Source of the DNA: Pseudooceanicola nanhaiensis
GTDB taxonomy: Bacteria > Pseudomonadota > Alphaproteobacteria > Rhodobacterales > Rhodobacteraceae
Direction of reading: 5' to 3'
Length of the DNA: 64,000 nucleotides
NCBI RefSeq assembly: GCF_020171315.1
Contig: NZ_JAIUZP010000005.1
Location: 372,001-436,000 of the forward strand
In this document: in pieces, positions 61,392-64,000 of the stretch
Numbering within the stretch: position 1 is the stretch's first letter
Layout of the letters: the number at the start of each line of letters is the position of its first letter
Position numbers and translations under genes: made by a program
Notes under the pieces: generated by a model
The model's database searches: none
What the model was told of the DNA's origin: nothing
What the model saw: the letters and a program-made list of their open reading frames with translations, nothing else

Positions 61392-61414
61392 AGCCATCCC
61401 GCCATTTCATCTTT

Positions 61415-61602
61415 CCCCAAATACTCCGGGGGAATTGGGCCCGGCACGGGCCCAAGGGGGCGGAGCCCCCCGGAATTTTCACAAATTCCGGACCGGAGAA
61501 TGCGAATTTTCCGATCAGCGCGCCTCTCAATGGATTATCCCCCTCACCCCAGGCGCAGAAAATTCTTCGAAGAATTTTCCCAAGAATTTTCGAAAATTCT
61601 TG
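61415..61602. repeat. Composite palindromic repeat region (repeat element F)
   Basis: First comes the C-like part: CCCCAAATACTCCGGGGG, then hairpins TTGGGCCC-GGCAC-GGGCCCAA (61435-61455), GGGGGC-GGA-GCCCCC (61456-61470) and CCGGAATTT-TCAC-AAATTCCGG (61470-61491). Then come two perfect 22-bp palindromes, 61558-61579 and 61581-61602, with half-sites GAAAATTCTTC and CAAGAATTTTC, one base apart. It joins both repeat types in one place, between convergent ispE and leuA. Confidence 0.9.
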
Positions 61603-61636
61603 GTCGATCCCGGAGAGGGCAGGCGCCACAACGCGA

Positions 61637-61664
61637 AACGCGCGCCCGGTGAGGGGCGCGCGTT
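61637..61664. terminator. Terminator of leuA
   Basis: Perfect 11-bp stem (AACGCGCGCCC with GGGCGCGCGTT) with a six-base loop. It lies 27 bp beyond the leuA stop and is followed on the minus strand by one more T and then CGCG, so the T-run is short. Confidence 0.75.
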
Positions 61665-61690
61665 CGTGATCCCGTAACGGGCAGCCTGGC

Positions 61691-63259
61691 TTACGAGACG
61701 TCCTTGTAGGAGATCTCGGCCTTGTCGGAGCCGGTCTTGCCGCGGCGCACGATGAGGCGGTTCAGCGCGTGGATATAGGCCTTCACGCTTGCCACCACGG
61801 TGTCGGTGTCGGCGGACTGGCCGGTCACGATGCGACCTTCCTCGTCAAGGCGCACCGAAACGGTCGCCTGTGCATCGGTGCCCTCGGTGACTGCATGCAC
61901 TTGATAGAGCTGCAGCCGGGCGCCGTGGGGGTAGATCTGCTTCACCGCGTTGAAGGCGGCATCGACGGGGCCGTCGCCGGTGGCGGTGACGCTCTTGTCC
62001 GTGCCGTCGACCGAGAGGGTCATCTCGGCGGTCTGGGGGCCTTCGGTGCCGCAGACGACCTTGAGCGACTTCAGCACGAGGCTGTCCTCGCCCGCGTCAT
62101 CGGAGACCCGCACGAGTGCGATGAGGTCCTCGTCGAAGACCTCCTTCTTGCGGTCGGCGAGGTCCTTGAAGCGCACGAAGACGTCGTTGAGCTGGTTCTC
62201 GCCAAGCTCGATCCCGAGGTCCTTGAGCTTGGAGCGCAGCGCCGCGCGGCCCGAGTGCTTGCCCATGACGAGGTTGGTGGCAGACAGGCCCACGTCCTCG
62301 GGGCGCATGATCTCGAAGGTCTCGGCGTTCTTGAGCATGCCGTCCTGGTGGATGCCGCTCTCGTGGGCGAAGGCGTTCTTGCCGACGATCGCCTTGTTGA
62401 ACTGCACCGGGAAGCCCGACACGGCCGAGACACGGCGCGAGATGTTCATGATCTTGGTGCTGTCGATGCCCGTGGCATAGGGCATGATGTCGTTGCGGAC
62501 CTTCAGCGCCATGACAACCTCTTCGAGCGCGGTGTTGCCCGCCCGCTCGCCCAGGCCGTTGATGGTGCATTCGATCTGCCGTGCGCCCGCCTCGACGGCG
62601 GCAAGGCTGTTGGCCGTCGCCATGCCGAGGTCGTTGTGGCAATGGGTCGAGAAGATCACCTCGTCCGCGCCGGGCACCCGTTCGAGAAGCATGCGGATCA
62701 GGTCTGCCGATTCCCGGGGCGCGGTGTAGCCCACGGTGTCGGGCACGTTGATCGTGGTGGCGCCGGCCTTGATGGCGATCTCGACCACGCGGCAGAGATA
62801 GTCATGCTCGGTCCGCGTTGCGTCCATCGGCGACCACTGGATGTTGTCGCAGAGGTTGCGCGCGTGGGTCACCGTCTCGTGGATCCGCTGGGCCATCTGG
62901 TCCATGTCGAGGTTCGGGATCGCACGGTGCAGCGGCGAGGTGCCGATGAAGGTGTGGATGCGCGGCGAGGGCGCGTGTTTCACGGCGTCCCAGGCGCGGT
63001 CGATATCCTTGAAGTTCGCCCGGGCGAGGCCGCAGATAGTCGAATTCTTGGAGTTCTTGGCGATCTCGCTGACGGCGCGGAAGTCGCCTTCGGAGGCGAT
63101 CGGGAAGCCGGCCTCGATGATGTCGACGCCCATCTCGTCGAGAAGCGCCGCGATTTCGAGCTTCTCTTCGTGGGTCATGGTCGCGCCGGGGCTTTGTTCG
63201 CCGTCACGGAGCGTGGTGTCGAAAATGAGGACGCGGTCCTGTTCGGATACTTTGGTCAT
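61691..63259 (-). CDS. leuA: 2-isopropylmalate synthase
   Basis: 522 residues, the long LeuA1 type. 'FDTTLRDGEQSPGATM' holds the metal-binding acid, 'STHCHNDLGMATANSLAA' the metal histidines, and 'NGLGERAGNTALEEVVMAL' follows. The C-terminal regulatory domain (about 390-522) binds leucine for feedback inhibition. It joins acetyl-CoA and 2-oxoisovalerate in the first step of leucine synthesis. A leader peptide with a run of leucine codons is encoded 79 bp upstream, suggesting attenuation control as well. Confidence 0.97.
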   Translation of the reverse strand: MTKVSEQDRVLIFDTTLRDGEQSPGATMTHEEKLEIAALLDEMGVDIIEAGFPIASEGDFRAVSEIAKNSKNSTICGLARANFKDIDRAWDAVKHAPSPRIHTFIGTSPLHRAIPNLDMDQMAQRIHETVTHARNLCDNIQWSPMDATRTEHDYLCRVVEIAIKAGATTINVPDTVGYTAPRESADLIRMLLERVPGADEVIFSTHCHNDLGMATANSLAAVEAGARQIECTINGLGERAGNTALEEVVMALKVRNDIMPYATGIDSTKIMNISRRVSAVSGFPVQFNKAIVGKNAFAHESGIHQDGMLKNAETFEIMRPEDVGLSATNLVMGKHSGRAALRSKLKDLGIELGENQLNDVFVRFKDLADRKKEVFDEDLIALVRVSDDAGEDSLVLKSLKVVCGTEGPQTAEMTLSVDGTDKSVTATGDGPVDAAFNAVKQIYPHGARLQLYQVHAVTEGTDAQATVSVRLDEEGRIVTGQSADTDTVVASVKAYIHALNRLIVRRGKTGSDKAEISYKDVS

Positions 63260-63290
63260 GTCGGTGTTCTCTCTGGTCTCCAGGTGCCTT

Positions 63291-63344
63291 GGCGCGAAAC
63301 GGCTATTCCTCTGAGCGGTCGCGCCGAAACGGCACGCTCAGAGG
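63291..63344 (-). promoter_or_regulatory. Mutually exclusive stems of the leuA leader (attenuator)
   Basis: Stem I pairs 63335-63344 with 63308-63317, ten perfect pairs (CCTCTGAGCG / CGCTCAGAGG in transcript sense); its first arm covers the last Leu codon and stop of the leader peptide. Stem II pairs 63319-63325 with 63291-63297 (GGCGCGA / TCGCGCC). One arm of each lies in the loop of the other, so only one can form as a simple hairpin. No T-run follows stem II. Confidence 0.65.
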
Positions 63345-63433
63345 CGCGTTAGGAGAAGCAGCAGGGCGGCAGCCGACAGGCCGCCGGAACGGCGGGTCGC
63401 GCTGAAGGAGATATGATGGCCCTGAATGGTCAT
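63338..63433 (-). CDS. leuA leader peptide
   Basis: A 31-codon frame ending 79 bp before leuA, too short for routine gene calls. The peptide ends 'AAALLLLLTRL': five Leu in a row, encoded CTG CTG CTT CTC CTA, and a sixth (CTC) just before the TGA. CTA and CTT are rare in this GC-rich DNA, which strengthens the stalling effect. The Leu run ends next to alternative RNA stems. This is the layout of ribosome-mediated attenuation. The start at 63433 has no clear Shine-Dalgarno; an in-frame ATG at 63535 is the alternative. Confidence 0.78.
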   Translation of the reverse strand: MTIQGHHISFSATRRSGGLSAAALLLLLTRL

Positions 63434-63642
63434 GCGGGCTGTGTACTGCGCGGAAACTGAATTGAAAACCCGGAAATTCCGCCGCAGCGCCGCAATTGGG
63501 GAAGAGCCGCTGACGTATTGGGAGGGGAATTGCATTCCACCATCGAAACGGCGCGTGGGGAATTGCGTGATGCGGGGCCTTTCCGGGGCAATGCGGGGGA
63601 GTGGTGCGGACAGGTGGTCTGCAGGTGCCGGGGTCTGGCGGT
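63434..63642. other. Upstream region of the leuA leader
   Basis: About 210 bp, no gene. It contains AT-rich patches (63450-63480 and 63520-63545) that should include the leuA promoter. I could not fix -35 and -10 boxes with confidence. Confidence 0.5.
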
Positions 63643-63674
63643 GTAAAAAAGGGCTGCGCGGTTGCGCAGCCCTT
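63643..63674 (-). terminator. Intrinsic terminator of the MORN-repeat gene
   Basis: Perfect 11-bp stem (AAGGGCTGCGC with GCGCAGCCCTT) around four bases. On the minus strand it is followed by a run of T residues (A-run at 63645-63650 on the plus strand). Confidence 0.9.
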
Positions 63675-63737
63675 GTCAGGTCTCGTTACAGCGGCCCGGC
63701 CGGGCGCTCAGCGCGGCCCGGGAACCGGCCTGCGGCG

Positions 63738-64000
63738 TCACTCCGTCGAAACCACGGGCGCGTCGCCGGGGGCTTCCGCGGTCGTGGCGCTTTCCAGCGC
63801 GCCGTTGTCCCAGGTCCCCGAGGCCTCTTCGCCGCTGGAATAGCGCATCGTGCCCTGCCCATGCCGCTTGCCGCTGAGGAACTGGCCCTCGTAGACATCG
63901 CCGTTGGCATAGGTCGCGACACCCGTGCCGCTGATCTCGCCCGCTTGCCAGTCGCCTTCATAGGTGAAGCCGTCGGGCATGGTGATCTTGCCGGTGCCCT
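63738..64000 (-). CDS. MORN-repeat protein, C-terminal part (5' end outside window)
   Basis: The last 87 residues of a protein whose start lies beyond the right edge. Two clear MORN repeats are visible ('GFTYEGDWQAGEISGTGVATYA' region and 'GDVYEGQFLSGKRHGQGTM'), and a third partial unit with 'GEEASGTWDNG', followed by an Ala/Thr-rich tail. MORN repeats often bind lipids or other proteins. The role of this one cannot be told from the fragment. It ends at a strong terminator. Confidence 0.88.
   Translation of the reverse strand, partial: GTGKITMPDGFTYEGDWQAGEISGTGVATYANGDVYEGQFLSGKRHGQGTMRYSSGEEASGTWDNGALESATTAEAPGDAPVVSTE

Overview
The window is a 64 kb stretch of GC-rich chromosome from an alphaproteobacterium of the Rhodobacteraceae (Roseobacter/Rhodobacter group). 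The signs are: a crotonyl-CoA carboxylase/reductase end and a MeaB GTPase (ethylmalonyl-CoA pathway), an F1-only atpHAGDC operon without F0 genes, a 44-residue aa3-type cytochrome oxidase subunit IV, DUF2125 and TIGR01459 proteins, and a dimethylglycine dehydrogenase-like enzyme beside etfBA. I saw no rRNA, tRNA, CRISPR array, prophage or insertion sequence. Codon use looks even throughout, so this reads as core chromosome rather than an island.

Layout. 1-3.2 kb: ccr 3' end, a LuxR-type quorum-sensing receptor without a visible luxI, and a RecD-like SF1 helicase. 3.2-9.7 kb: hbd, a DUF6473 protein, etfBA and the divergent dimethylglycine/sarcosine dehydrogenase-like flavoprotein; ETF-ubiquinone oxidoreductase, which takes electrons from ETF, is at 57 kb. 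9.7-19.9 kb: DUF2125 protein, ChaC, a MotA/TolQ-like plus MotB/OmpA-like pair with a very long periplasmic coiled coil, an M23 peptidase, clpA, glyoxalase II and a methyltransferase. 20.4-25.3 kb: atpHAGDC. 25.3-35 kb: VOC protein, H-type lectin, prs, HCCA isomerase, alpha/beta hydrolase, the ribF-ycgN-ltaE operon, a MaoC hydratase, a HAD phosphatase, an SH3 protein and a manganese pyrophosphatase. 35-47 kb: hrpB, meaB, a uracil-DNA glycosylase without canonical Fe-S ligands, moaB, an RND efflux pair, a DsbD-alpha protein, yqgE and the tRNA t6A synthase gene. 48-54 kb: DmdC/FadE-like acyl-CoA dehydrogenase, MBL hydrolase, DUF6173, CtaJ-type subunit IV, a lipoprotein, azlCD and a lytic transglycosylase lipoprotein. 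54-64 kb: a membrane protein, greA, a SoxR-controlled VOC gene with divergent soxR, etf-QO, a TPR protein, ispE, leuA with an unannotated leucine leader peptide, and the end of a MORN-repeat protein.

The points most worth attention are non-coding or hybrid. First, a leader peptide with five consecutive Leu codons and two mutually exclusive stems lies upstream of leuA. Second, a perfect SoxR box lies between soxR and a VOC gene. Third, a dispersed family of palindromic elements (tandem 20-22 bp palindromes centred on TTCGAA or close variants, and an 'AAATATCC' element with G/C-rich hairpins) sits at the 3' ends of genes in six places. Fourth, the ion-channel motor pair at 11.4-14.8 kb has a predicted periplasmic coiled coil several times longer than the periplasm is wide.

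All calls rest on reading the sequence and on recalled family features. No database search was run.
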